Shown here: in pieces, positions 15,611-23,259 of the stretch | How the letters are laid out: each line of letters begins with the position of its first letter | Position numbering within the stretch: the first letter of the stretch is position 1 | Source of the DNA: Pseudonocardia humida | GTDB lineage: Bacteria; Actinomycetota; Actinomycetes; Mycobacteriales; Pseudonocardiaceae | Direction: 5' to 3' | Length of the DNA: 40,461 bases | Assembly (NCBI RefSeq): GCF_023898865.1 | Contig: NZ_JAGSOV010000094.1 | Location: forward strand, 1-40,461 | Notes under the pieces: generated by a model | What the model saw: the letters and a program-made list of their open reading frames with translations, nothing else | Told to the model about the DNA's origin: nothing | The model's database searches: none | Translations under genes and position numbers: made by a program

Positions 15611-16896
15611 AAGCCCTCATCTTCACTCACGGCACCCGTGGCGACGTTCAGCCGTACGTCGCGCTCGCCCATGCCCTGCAGGAGGCTGGGCACGACGTCC
15701 TGGTGGGCGCTCCGGAGGGATCGGCGTCGCTGGCTGAGCCGTACGGCGTGCCGTTCGCGCCGCTGTCCGACGACCTGAACGACATGAGCGACCCGGAGGT
15801 CCGGAAGGCGATCGAGACCAACTACCGGGGACTGCGGGGCAAGCTCACCGCGGTCCGGCTGATGGCGCGTGCGAAGGCGGAACTGCGAGAGGTCTACGAC
15901 GAGATAGCCGCGGTGCCCACCGACGACGTGGACATCGTCGTCCATCCGATCAACTCCCCTGTGCAGCACCTGGCAGAGAAACTGGGCGTGCCGGCCGTTG
16001 CGGTCGGGTTGCAACCTGGCTGGGTGCCGACCAGTTCGTTCCCGAGCCCGATGGTCCCGTTCGGCATCCCGAAGGCGCTGAATCGGGCCAGCTATCGGTT
16101 GAACGGCCTCGTCCTGCGGGCACTGGTCGGCAGCGGCGCACGCTGGCGGGCCGAAACACTCGGCCTGCCGCGGCGCCCGCACCAGAACGATGCCCTGCGT
16201 GCACCGGATGGGCACCCGGTCACGGTGTTGCAGGCATTCAGCGAGCACATCCTGCCCACACCGGTGGAGTATCCGAGCTGGACCCGCACCACCGGCTTCT
16301 GGTTCCTCCCGGCCACCCAGGACTGGACGCCCCCGGAACGGCTCAGCACCTTTCTCGATGCCGGCGACCCACCGGTCTACATCGGATTCGGCAGCATGGC
16401 AGGCAGCGAACCCGCCCGCGTCGGCCGCACCGTCACCGAGGCCGCCCGCCTCGCCGGCGTCCGTGCCGTGCTCGTCACGGGATGGGGCGGCATCGACGCC
16501 CTCATCGACACCGATCGGATCCTTGTCCTCGACCAGGCGCCGCACGACTGGTTGTTCCCACGGATGGCGGCGATCGTCCATCACGGCGGCGGCGGCACCA
16601 CCGCCGCCGCCCTGGCCTCGGGCCGCCCGCAGGTCGTCTGCCCATTCATCGCCGACCAGCCGTACTGGGCCCGTCGGACCCAGGCCAGTGGGGTGGCGCC
16701 CGAACCACTGCCCCAGCGACACCTCACGCCCGAGAAGCTCGCAGGCGCGATCCGCCGGGCGACCACCGACAAGGTGATGTCCGCGCGAGCAGCCGAACTC
16801 GGCGCGAGAATCCGCGACGAGAACGGTGTCCGCAACGCCGTCGCACTGCTCGAACGGCTCGCCCCCACCACCACGCACGGTTCCGGTAGAGCGTGA
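15607..16896 (+). CDS. Glycosyltransferase, GT28/Gtf-like (GT-B fold)
   Basis: The product is 429 aa. The N-terminal GT28-like domain starts MKALIFTHGTRGDVQPYVAL, the glycine-rich loop found in sterol glucosyltransferases and in glycopeptide or macrolide Gtf enzymes. The C-terminal nucleotide-sugar domain has VYIGFGSMAGSEPARVGRTV and HHGGGGTTAAALASGRPQVV from residue 325, which binds the donor diphosphate and base, and ends with the PFIADQPYWARR acceptor/donor motif. Expected to transfer a sugar from a nucleotide-sugar to a hydrophobic alcohol. No secretion signal or membrane segment is seen. It overlaps the tetR gene and is followed, after a relic, by an alpha/beta hydrolase. With its own repressor and no biosynthetic cluster nearby, it is more likely a detoxifying or tailoring enzyme than part of a pathway (inference). 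Confidence 0.85.
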   Translation: MKALIFTHGTRGDVQPYVALAHALQEAGHDVLVGAPEGSASLAEPYGVPFAPLSDDLNDMSDPEVRKAIETNYRGLRGKLTAVRLMARAKAELREVYDEIAAVPTDDVDIVVHPINSPVQHLAEKLGVPAVAVGLQPGWVPTSSFPSPMVPFGIPKALNRASYRLNGLVLRALVGSGARWRAETLGLPRRPHQNDALRAPDGHPVTVLQAFSEHILPTPVEYPSWTRTTGFWFLPATQDWTPPERLSTFLDAGDPPVYIGFGSMAGSEPARVGRTVTEAARLAGVRAVLVTGWGGIDALIDTDRILVLDQAPHDWLFPRMAAIVHHGGGGTTAAALASGRPQVVCPFIADQPYWARRTQASGVAPEPLPQRHLTPEKLAGAIRRATTDKVMSARAAELGARIRDENGVRNAVALLERLAPTTTHGSGRA

Positions 16897-17090
16897 AGGA
16901 CGGCAGCCGTTCGGCGACTTCGTCGAGGTCGCCGAAGTCGTCCGGGTGAGTGCTTTGCGCTGCACGGCGGAAAAAGTAGATCACCACCTGGTTCAACCGG
17001 TCGGGCTGCAACCCGGCTGGGTGCCCACGAGTCCGTCGGCATCCCGATAGGCGCTCAATCAGCCATGAATGGCCTACCGAAAGGCCCCAC
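16897..17090 (+). pseudogene. Relic of a second glycosyltransferase (short internal fragment)
   Basis: Positions 16998-17025 match 16001-16028 inside the intact glycosyltransferase at 26 of 28 bases and encode the same VGLQPGWVPTS peptide. The bases around them no longer match. The rest of this 194-nt gap shows no gene. The fragment is the last trace of a partial duplication or of a related gene that was lost. Confidence 0.55.
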
Positions 17091-17900
17091 ATGATCACGA
17101 CGACGGCAGCCGACGGCAGCAGCGTGCGTGCCTACGACGAAGGACAGGGTCCGGTGATCCTGTTCCTGCACGGCGGCATGGACGAGGGTGCGTCGTGGGC
17201 AAGGGTCGCCGCCCGGCTCAGGTCGCGGTTCAGGGTGCTGCGATTGCACCGCCGGCAGTACCGTCAGGACCTCAAAACCGGTGACGTGTGCACGATGGCT
17301 GACGAAGTTGAGCATGTCCGCGCCCTGGTGAAGCTGATCGACGAGCCGATGCTGATCGTCGGGCACTCGTCCGGTGGGGTGCTGGCGTTGGAGGCGCTGG
17401 TGGCGATGCCCGAGGCGTTCGCCGGCGCGATGCTGTACGAACCGCCCTGCGTGATCGGACCACCGCTCGGTGGCGAGGCGTTGGCGCGGGCGCAGATCGC
17501 TATGACGGCCGGAAAACCGGGTAGGGCGCTGAGGATCTTCCTGCGCGACGTCGTGCGGACTCCGGCGTGGGCCGCCTGGATGTCGGGAGCCTTCGTCCCG
17601 CTGATGCCTCGGCTGAGCCGGCTCGCCCAGCACCAACTCGACGACGGCGCGGCCATCGACGAGGTGGGTCTCCGGCTGGATGCGTACACGCGAATCGACG
17701 TGCCCGTTGTCCTGCTCGGCGGCGAGAAGAGCCCGGAACACCTGGGCGAACGGCTGGATGCGCTCGAACGCGCCCTGCCGAACACCGAACGCGTTCGGCT
17801 GCGCCGCCAAGGCCACGCGGCGAACAGCCTCGCACCGGCCCGGGTGGCCGAGGTCGTCGCCAGGCTCGGCGACAAGGTGCTGCGAACGCCGTCGCCGTAG
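17091..17900 (+). CDS. Alpha/beta hydrolase
   Basis: The product is 269 aa with a complete alpha/beta-hydrolase layout: oxyanion strand VILFLHGGMDEGASW (HGG), nucleophile elbow GHSSGG (Ser93), a helical lid (about 130-190), an acid strand VPVVLLGGEKSPEHLGERLD and the catalytic His in RRQGHAANSL. Such enzymes hydrolyse esters, lactones or amides, and the substrate cannot be read from sequence. The ATG at 17091 fits the family's start; no strong ribosome-binding site is seen. It lies 194 nt after the glycosyltransferase on the same strand and may be co-transcribed with it. Cytosolic. Confidence 0.87.
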   Translation: MITTTAADGSSVRAYDEGQGPVILFLHGGMDEGASWARVAARLRSRFRVLRLHRRQYRQDLKTGDVCTMADEVEHVRALVKLIDEPMLIVGHSSGGVLALEALVAMPEAFAGAMLYEPPCVIGPPLGGEALARAQIAMTAGKPGRALRIFLRDVVRTPAWAAWMSGAFVPLMPRLSRLAQHQLDDGAAIDEVGLRLDAYTRIDVPVVLLGGEKSPEHLGERLDALERALPNTERVRLRRQGHAANSLAPARVAEVVARLGDKVLRTPSP

Positions 17901-17984
17901 TTTGCGGGGAGGCGCCATGCCGATGGCGGCCCCTGATCACCGGCCCCGGCAATGGGCACCCCTGTCCGTATCAGGATGAACATC

Positions 17985-18105
17985 CATGCCCCGCCCGAGC
18001 GTGGTAGGCGAGTTCGTCCAGCAGTCGCGCGTGCCCGCCCAGAACGAGGCGCCGCTCACCGAGGTCGACGTCGTCCAGTTGGAGCTCGCGGATTGTTCTC
18101 GGTCG
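17985..18105 (-). pseudogene. Tyrosine recombinase/integrase fragment
   Basis: The minus strand reads REL-QLDDVDLGERRLVLGG-HARLLDELAYHA, matching the segment of actinobacterial tyrosine recombinases around the start of the catalytic domain. Neither the Arg-His-Arg-Tyr catalytic residues nor flanking domains are present. It is a small relic, possibly of the recombinase of an integrated element. Confidence 0.55.
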
Positions 18106-18502
18106 AGCTGAAATGAATGCTCCCGCTCTGGAGACACCCGATACACGCTCGACGGCCAGCTCAGATGGAAATGCACTCAGCCACGGAGCAAGCAGACGTT
18201 GTCCTTGTTGTGAGCGGAGGCCGCTCACGCCCCATGGGGTCCTTTCCGATTCGGCTCGCCGAGCTCTGCGGTCGAGGTGACCGGCGTCTGGACGAATCGG
18301 CTGCTGCCGTCGGTGCGTTACGGGCCCCGTGCCGCGCGATCCTTGATCGAGGACGACAGGATCCTCGTCATGCGCGCGCCGACCGTCCGGTATGGATGAT
18401 CCGCTCCGAAGCCGGTTCAGCGCATCGACGGAAGGCCACGGTGAACGCCTGCGGCGCAACCTCCACCGGCGATCACATCGACGATCAGGTCCTGCCTGGA
18501 GG
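18106..18502. other. Non-coding stretch between recombinase relic and AraC gene
   Basis: No recognisable protein in any frame and no clear RNA gene; probably decayed sequence. Confidence 0.4.
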
Positions 18503-19201
18503 CTATCGCCCCTCGGCGGGTACGGGCTGCTCACCGGCTGGTGGCGGCCGCATCCGGGATGGCGCCGCGCCCCACCAGCGCCGGGCGCATCGGCTGAATA
18601 CGGCCTGCTCGGCGAATCCGAGCCGGGCGCTGATCTCGGCCAACGGCAGATCGGTGTCGAGCAGATAGGAGCGGGCCTGCTGACGTCGGACGCAGTCGAG
18701 GATCTCGCCGAAGCTGAGACCCTCGTCGGCCAGGCTGCGTTGCAGCGTACGGGGGTGGACGGCGATCGTGCGGGAGACGTTGGCCAGCGCTGTGGACTCG
18801 CGGCCCAGCCGTTCGGTCAACAGGCTCCGCACGCGCCAGGCCAGGTCGGAACGGTCGGTCGCGGGACGGAAAGCGGCCCCGGCCAGCACCCCGGCGGGCA
18901 GGCGCAGCAGCGCCTGGGAACGCCGAAACCGCACCTTGGCGCCGAACGTCTCCGAGTACTGGTGCTCGTCGCGCGCCGGGCCCACCGGGAGATCGACCGA
19001 ACGCGGTCCGTAGTCGCCGGCCAGCCGCAGCAGCGCATGATGCACGGCGAGAAGCCCGTGCTCGGCCTGCCCGGCATCGGCGTGCACCCGCAGGCCGACG
19101 ACCTGACGCGCGCCCTCCGGATCCTCCACAACGGAGAAGGCCCGGCCCCACGCGGCGGTGAGACGCTCGGCAACGTTCGGCATGGCCGGACCGTACAACA
19201 T
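18503..19201 (-). CDS. AraC-family regulator, possibly N-terminally truncated
   Basis: The product is 232 aa from the ATG at 19201 (226 aa from the ATG at 19183). The C-terminal AraC domain is complete: NVSRTIAVHPRTLQRSLADE and ISARLGFAEQAVFSRCARRW, ending GAAPSRMR. Upstream is part of the arabinose-binding-like sensor typical of the OruR/PF12625 group (SETFGAKVRFRRSQALLRLP, DLAWRVRSLLTERLGRESTA). Relatives are usually about 330 aa, so some 90-100 N-terminal residues appear to be missing. The divergent monooxygenase starts only 64 nt away, leaving no room for them. It could still regulate that gene; whether the shortened protein works is unclear. Confidence 0.7.
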   Translation of the reverse strand: MLYGPAMPNVAERLTAAWGRAFSVVEDPEGARQVVGLRVHADAGQAEHGLLAVHHALLRLAGDYGPRSVDLPVGPARDEHQYSETFGAKVRFRRSQALLRLPAGVLAGAAFRPATDRSDLAWRVRSLLTERLGRESTALANVSRTIAVHPRTLQRSLADEGLSFGEILDCVRRQQARSYLLDTDLPLAEISARLGFAEQAVFSRCARRWWGAAPSRMRPPPAGEQPVPAEGR

Positions 19202-19265
19202 GAGACGAAATACCCGTCGCGTTAGGTCAAGGCACCGGCCGCGGCACCGCAATAGCGTCGGCCGG

Positions 19266-20669
19266 GTGAACACTGAAACCGAGACCCAAGTAGTGATCGT
19301 CGGGGCTGGGCCGGTCGGCTTGATGCTGGCCGCCGAGTTACGGCTGGCTGGCGTCGAGACCGTGGTCCTGGAACGGCTGGAGATGCCGTCGCCGCATTCC
19401 AAAGCGCTCGGCGTGCATGCCCGCACGCTGGAACAACTCGCCATGCGTGGGCTGGTCGACCCGTTCCTGGCCGGCGGGATCCCGGTACCGGCCTGGCACT
19501 TCGGGTTCCTGAGCCAGCGGCTGGATCTGACCCGACTGGACACCCCGTATCCGTTCATGCTGGCGTTCCCGCAGCATCGCACCGAGGCGGTTCTGCTGGA
19601 GCGGGCGCTCGCCCTGGGCGCTCGGATCCGTCGCGGCCGATCCGTCACCGGGCTCACTCAGGACGACGACGAGGTACGCGTCGTCACCGAATCAGGCGAG
19701 ACCTGGCGAGCCGGCTGGGTGATCGGCGCCGACGGCGCGGGGAGCACGGTACGGCAGACCGCCGGGATCGAATTCCCGGGTACTGACGCCGACACGTACG
19801 CCTATCTCGGCGACGCGCACGCGGACTCACCTCCGCCGCCGGGCTACGGCGTGCTGAACGAACGTGGCGCGCTGATCGTCGCGCCGCTGCCCGGAGGCAG
19901 GTTCCGATTCACCGGCTTCGACCCCGAGCACCAGGATTCCCCACGTCGCGACCTCACGATCGACGAGCTGCAAGAGACCGTACGGCGTATCTCCGGCACG
20001 GACTTCGACATCCGCGACCCGGCATGGCTGACCAGATTCGGCAACGCCACCCGGGTGGCCGCCACGTACCGCCGGCGCCGTGTGCTGCTGGCCGGCGACG
20101 CCGCGCACATGCACTTCCCGGCGGGCGGCGTCGGCCTCAACCTCGGCCTGCAGGACGCCATGAACCTGGGCTGGAAACTCGCCGCCGTCGTCCAAGGCCG
20201 CGCCGACGCCGGCCTGCTGGACACCTACCACGACGAACGCCACCCCTGGGCCGAGGACGTCGCGGAACACACCCTGGCCCAGACCGCCTTGATCCGCGCA
20301 ACCACTCCGACCGGGCTGGCACTGCGTCAGGTGCTGAGCGATCTGATCACCGACCTGCCCGACCTGTCGCTGAAACTGGCTCGGCGACTCGCCGGACTGG
20401 ACGTCCACTATGGCAGGACCGACCAGCACCGACTGGTCGGCGCCCGGGTGACGGCCACGGGCGACGCCTTGCTCGACGGACGCGCCGCCCTCGTCGGATC
20501 TCCTGGACACGCCATGATCGAGCAGGCCGCCACGGCCGGCATCCCTGTCCAGCCACTGACCGTTGACGCGTCAGCAGCAGTCATCCGACCGGACGGATAC
20601 GTCTGGTGGGCAACCGACGACCCCGATGATGATCTTCCCGACCTGGTGGGCCGATTCGGCGGCCATTGA
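19266..20669 (+). CDS. Class A FAD-dependent monooxygenase (aromatic hydroxylase, Rox/PgaE-like)
   Basis: The product is 467 aa. It contains the FAD dinucleotide fold (VVIVGAGPVGLMLAAELRLA, residues 9-28), the DG motif WVIGADGAGSTVRQ and the GD motif RVLLAGDAAHMHFPAGGVGL followed by LGLQDAMNLGWKLAAVVQG. The short C-terminal domain has RPDGYVWWA, as in polyketide hydroxylases and rifampicin monooxygenases (about 470-480 aa). Uses NAD(P)H and O2 to hydroxylate aromatic rings. The GTG at 19266 fits the family start. It is divergent from the AraC gene with a 64-nt gap that must hold both promoters. The exact substrate cannot be decided; Rox is one option because an rph gene lies 6 kb away. Confidence 0.88.
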   Translation: MNTETETQVVIVGAGPVGLMLAAELRLAGVETVVLERLEMPSPHSKALGVHARTLEQLAMRGLVDPFLAGGIPVPAWHFGFLSQRLDLTRLDTPYPFMLAFPQHRTEAVLLERALALGARIRRGRSVTGLTQDDDEVRVVTESGETWRAGWVIGADGAGSTVRQTAGIEFPGTDADTYAYLGDAHADSPPPPGYGVLNERGALIVAPLPGGRFRFTGFDPEHQDSPRRDLTIDELQETVRRISGTDFDIRDPAWLTRFGNATRVAATYRRRRVLLAGDAAHMHFPAGGVGLNLGLQDAMNLGWKLAAVVQGRADAGLLDTYHDERHPWAEDVAEHTLAQTALIRATTPTGLALRQVLSDLITDLPDLSLKLARRLAGLDVHYGRTDQHRLVGARVTATGDALLDGRAALVGSPGHAMIEQAATAGIPVQPLTVDASAAVIRPDGYVWWATDDPDDDLPDLVGRFGGH

Positions 20670-20731
20670 GCCGTTTCCAACCTGCTGAGGCGACGTACCC
20701 CGTACGACCTGGCCGCCTTCGAGCATGAGTG

Positions 20732-20786
20732 AAGCCCCTGGTAGACGAGTGATTGCCTAGATCAAATCGCGGCCTACCAGGAGCTT
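20732..20786. repeat. Inverted repeat at the end of an IS5-like fragment
   Basis: AAGCCCCTGGTAG (20732-20744) and CTACCAGGAGCTT (20774-20786) are inverted copies with 12 of 13 bases matching across a 29-nt loop. It lies directly before a transposase start, so it probably belongs to the IS end. It could also act as a hairpin limiting read-through from the monooxygenase gene. Confidence 0.6.
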
Positions 20787-20788
20787 CG

Positions 20789-20920
20789 GTGCCTTCCTGC
20801 CCTGCGGGGTTGTCCGTGTCCAACCACGCCCTGACCACGCTGGCCACCGTGCTGCGACGGCGCCGCAAGCAGCCTGGCACCCGATGGCGACGGCTGTCCG
20901 TGGGCAAGCAGGCCCTGCTG
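20789..20920 (+). pseudogene. IS5-like (DDE_Tnp_4) transposase, N-terminal fragment
   Basis: From the GTG at 20789: LSVSNHALTTLATVLRRRRK then GTRWRRLSVGKQALL, the conserved N-terminus of actinobacterial DDE_Tnp_4 transposases, which continues in relatives as VLAHLRKGETYADLAAGF. Here it stops after QALL and the sequence passes into an unrelated permease fragment. About 45 of roughly 270 residues remain. Confidence 0.75.
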
Positions 20921-20934
20921 TCGGGGCCGGGGCG

Positions 20935-21282
20935 GCTACCGGTGATCTCGCTGGTGGACTCACCCGAGGCCTCGGGCTCGCGCTCCCGCTGGTCCCGGCC
21001 GTCTGGGTGCTCGTCGGGGTGACCGTGGCCGCATTCGGGGCCGTGTCCCGGACCGCCCCGGTCCTCGGCTGGCTGGCCATCGGCATCGGCATCGGCGCCG
21101 AGATCGCCGTCAAGGCTGGAGTACTGCCCGAGGCCGTCTACCGCGCCGTCTCCCCGTTCTCGCACGTCAGCGCCTACTACCGACCGACGCCACTCGTCTA
21201 CATCGGGCTCGTCATCATCGCAGGGGCGCTGATCGCAGCAGGCATGGCCTTGCTCCAGCGACGCGATGTCCTACCGGAATGA
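20935..21282 (+). pseudogene. ABC-2 type permease, C-terminal fragment
   Basis: The frame reads GLTRGLGLALPLVPAVWVLV, GAVSRTAPVLGWLAIGIGIG, SPFSHVSAYYRPTPLVYIGL and ends ALLQRRDVLPE. This is the C-terminal quarter of the large permease of actinobacterial polyketide/antibiotic exporters, with membrane helices and the usual FxxRDV-like end. The 5' three quarters and the ATPase gene are absent. It joins the transposase fragment within about 15 nt. No translation start of its own is convincing. Confidence 0.7.
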
Positions 21283-21508
21283 TCGGATCTGCCGCTCGTG
21301 ACGAGCTGATGCTGTCTCCGTTCGAGTCGGTTGTCGGAGGTGCGGGGTGCCGGGCCGCCCACCGGGGGTTGGCTCTCTGGTGTGCGTGGCCGGTGTGGTC
21401 GGCGATCTCACCAGTCTCAACGGCCGGTCGGGTGAGCCGGGGTTTGATCCGCTGATGGCGAGCGCCATACGGTGTGAACAAATACCCGAACTAGCTGAAC
21501 GGACATCG
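21283..21508. promoter_or_regulatory. Promoter region of the third tetR gene
   Basis: No gene is seen. GAACAAAT at 21476-21483, about 25 nt before the tetR start, repeats one arm of the palindrome in the epimerase promoter (23141-23161). It is a possible half-site for the same regulator. Confidence 0.4.
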
Positions 21509-22132
21509 ATGTCGCCCTCGTTCAACCCGGCCGAACGCCGGCGCATCACCGCTCAGCTGCGGGCCACGGCCACCGAGCTGTTCACCACGCGCGGGGTGCG
21601 CAAGACCTCCCTGGAGGACCTGACCGCCGCAGCGGGGATCTCCAAGAGCAGCTTCTACTCCTTCTTCGCCAGCAAGGAGGCACTGTTCCTCGATCTGATG
21701 ATGGAGGAGATGGGAGTGATCGGTCCCAGGCTGGCGGCGGCCGCGTCGGCGTCCGAGGCGCGGGACCAGCTCGCCGGGCTGTTCCGCGCGATCGTGACCA
21801 TCCTGGACGACCACCCGCTCTACCGGCGGCTGCTCACTCACCCCGAAGAACTGAAGGCCGTCCGGGACCGCCTGGGCGAGGAGGACATGGAGCGGGTCCA
21901 GCGCGAGCTGATCGCGCCGCTGACGGACTTCGTCACGCGCGCCCAGCAGGAGGGCAGGATCGCCGAGGCGGATCCGGCGGCCGTGGTCGGGCTGTTCCAA
22001 GCGGTGTCGGTGGTGCACGTCAACGCGGGCGAGTTCGATCCGGCGGCATATCCCGCCGTGCTGGATCTGCTCATCGACACCGTGGTGACCGGCCTCACGA
22101 CCGATCCCACGGGCGGTGTCACGAGGCGGTGA
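21509..22132 (+). CDS. TetR-family transcriptional regulator
   Basis: The product is 207 aa. The DNA-binding domain is clear (RATATELFTTRGVRKTSLED; AAAGISKSSFYSFFASKEAL), followed by a helical ligand domain. The ATG at 21509 gives the usual 12-residue lead into the HTH. It is convergent with the epimerase gene and overlaps its end by 14 bp. The epimerase promoter carries a palindrome whose arm also occurs upstream of this tetR, so it probably represses both (inference). Confidence 0.87.
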   Translation: MSPSFNPAERRRITAQLRATATELFTTRGVRKTSLEDLTAAAGISKSSFYSFFASKEALFLDLMMEEMGVIGPRLAAAASASEARDQLAGLFRAIVTILDDHPLYRRLLTHPEELKAVRDRLGEEDMERVQRELIAPLTDFVTRAQQEGRIAEADPAAVVGLFQAVSVVHVNAGEFDPAAYPAVLDLLIDTVVTGLTTDPTGGVTRR

Positions 22133-23126
22133 GCAGGTCGAGGACCCGTCGTTCCGCGGCGGTGTCGGACCAGGAGCCCATCGGCGGTGTCCCCGCGGGC
22201 TGCCGGGGGTCACCTTCGGTGCGCAACCAGGCCCAGGTGTCGGCCAGCGTCTCGCGTAGCGGCCGGCAAACCAGCCCGGCGGCGTGGGCGGCCGAGGTGT
22301 CGGCGTCGTGGATGCCGGTCGGGCTGGGGTATCCGGGGTAGCGCAGGCCGAATTCCATACCCAGCATCAGCCCTTCGCGTTCGAGCAGGCCGGAATCCGC
22401 CCAGACGAGCTCGGCGTCGCTGCCGAGGACCTCGGCGAGAGTGTGCAGGAGCTCGCCCATCGTCGTGCTCGCGGGGCGGCTGTTGACGTTGAAGGCGCCG
22501 CCGAGGCCGCGGTCGGCGGCCGACAGCATCCACACGGCGATGTCGCGGGCGTCGATGAACTGCAGGGGCGTCTCGGGGCGCCCCGGGGCCAGGACCCGCC
22601 CGCCGCGTTCGATGCGCCGCATCCACCACGGGATCCGGCCTACGTCCTCGTACGGTCCGATGATCCCGCCGCTGCGGGCGAGCAGCGCCCGGTCTCCGAA
22701 CGCCTCCAGCACGGCCAGCTCGGCGCCCCGCTTGGCGGCGGCGTAGTCCTTGCCGTCGTCGCTGCCCGGGTCGCCGGTGACCAGCGGCGCGCGCTCGTCC
22801 GCGCCGGACGGCCACGGCCACTGGTAGACGCCGTGGCTGGAGACGTATCCGTAGTGACCGACCCGGTCGGCGAGCAACCGGGCGGCGTCGCGGACCGCGC
22901 GGGGCGCACCGGCCCAGGTGTCGATGGCGGCGTCCCACTCCTGGCCGCCGAGCGCCGCGCGGACCGCCTCGTGGTCGGTCCGGTCGGCCACCAGTGCCTG
23001 GGTGTCGGGCGTCGGCGGGCGGCTCACCCCGCGGTTGAGCGTGGTGACCTCGTCTCCCCGGGCCAGCGCGGTCTCCACGACCGCCCGTCCGACGTGATGA
23101 GTTCCACCGAGCACGAGAAGTCTCAT
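22119..23126 (-). CDS. NAD-dependent epimerase/dehydratase family protein
   Basis: The product is 335 aa. An N-terminal Rossmann fold has MRLLVLGGTHHVGRAVVETA (GGTxxxG), then HYGYVSSHGVY with the catalytic Ser. The region DYAAAKRGAELAVLEAFGDR takes the place of YxxxK and contains Tyr and Lys in the right order. It continues with ARSGGIIGPYEDVGRIPWWM and LQFIDARDIAVWML. The family is extended short-chain dehydrogenases acting on sugar nucleotides or other carbonyls; here, as in many atypical members, the substrate is unknown. I chose the ATG at 23126 because the fold starts there; an alternative ATG at 23138 adds four residues. No strong ribosome-binding site is seen, so the mRNA may be leaderless. 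Confidence 0.85.
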   Translation of the reverse strand: MRLLVLGGTHHVGRAVVETALARGDEVTTLNRGVSRPPTPDTQALVADRTDHEAVRAALGGQEWDAAIDTWAGAPRAVRDAARLLADRVGHYGYVSSHGVYQWPWPSGADERAPLVTGDPGSDDGKDYAAAKRGAELAVLEAFGDRALLARSGGIIGPYEDVGRIPWWMRRIERGGRVLAPGRPETPLQFIDARDIAVWMLSAADRGLGGAFNVNSRPASTTMGELLHTLAEVLGSDAELVWADSGLLEREGLMLGMEFGLRYPGYPSPTGIHDADTSAAHAAGLVCRPLRETLADTWAWLRTEGDPRQPAGTPPMGSWSDTAAERRVLDLLTAS

Positions 23127-23140
23127 GCAAGTGACCATAT

Positions 23141-23161
23141 GAACAAAACGAAAATTTGTCC
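23141..23161. promoter_or_regulatory. Palindrome in the epimerase promoter, probable TetR operator
   Basis: The outer arms are GAACAAA (23141-23147) and TTTGTCC (23155-23161), inverted copies with 6 of 7 matching around a 7-nt A-rich centre. The site ends 14 nt upstream of the epimerase start codon. This A/T-rich patch stands out from the G+C-rich surroundings. Confidence 0.6.
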
Positions 23162-23259
23162 ACGGCGATCACAGCCTGGCCGCGCTCAAGCGCATCCGGG
23201 CGGCCCGTCCGGACGACTGGCTCGAGACCGAGACTTCGGACTCAAGCCCCGCGACCGGT

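Noticed and set aside
21347..21508. N-terminal extension of the third TetR protein
   Set aside because: Open frame upstream of 21509 lacks family similarity and contains the likely promoter.
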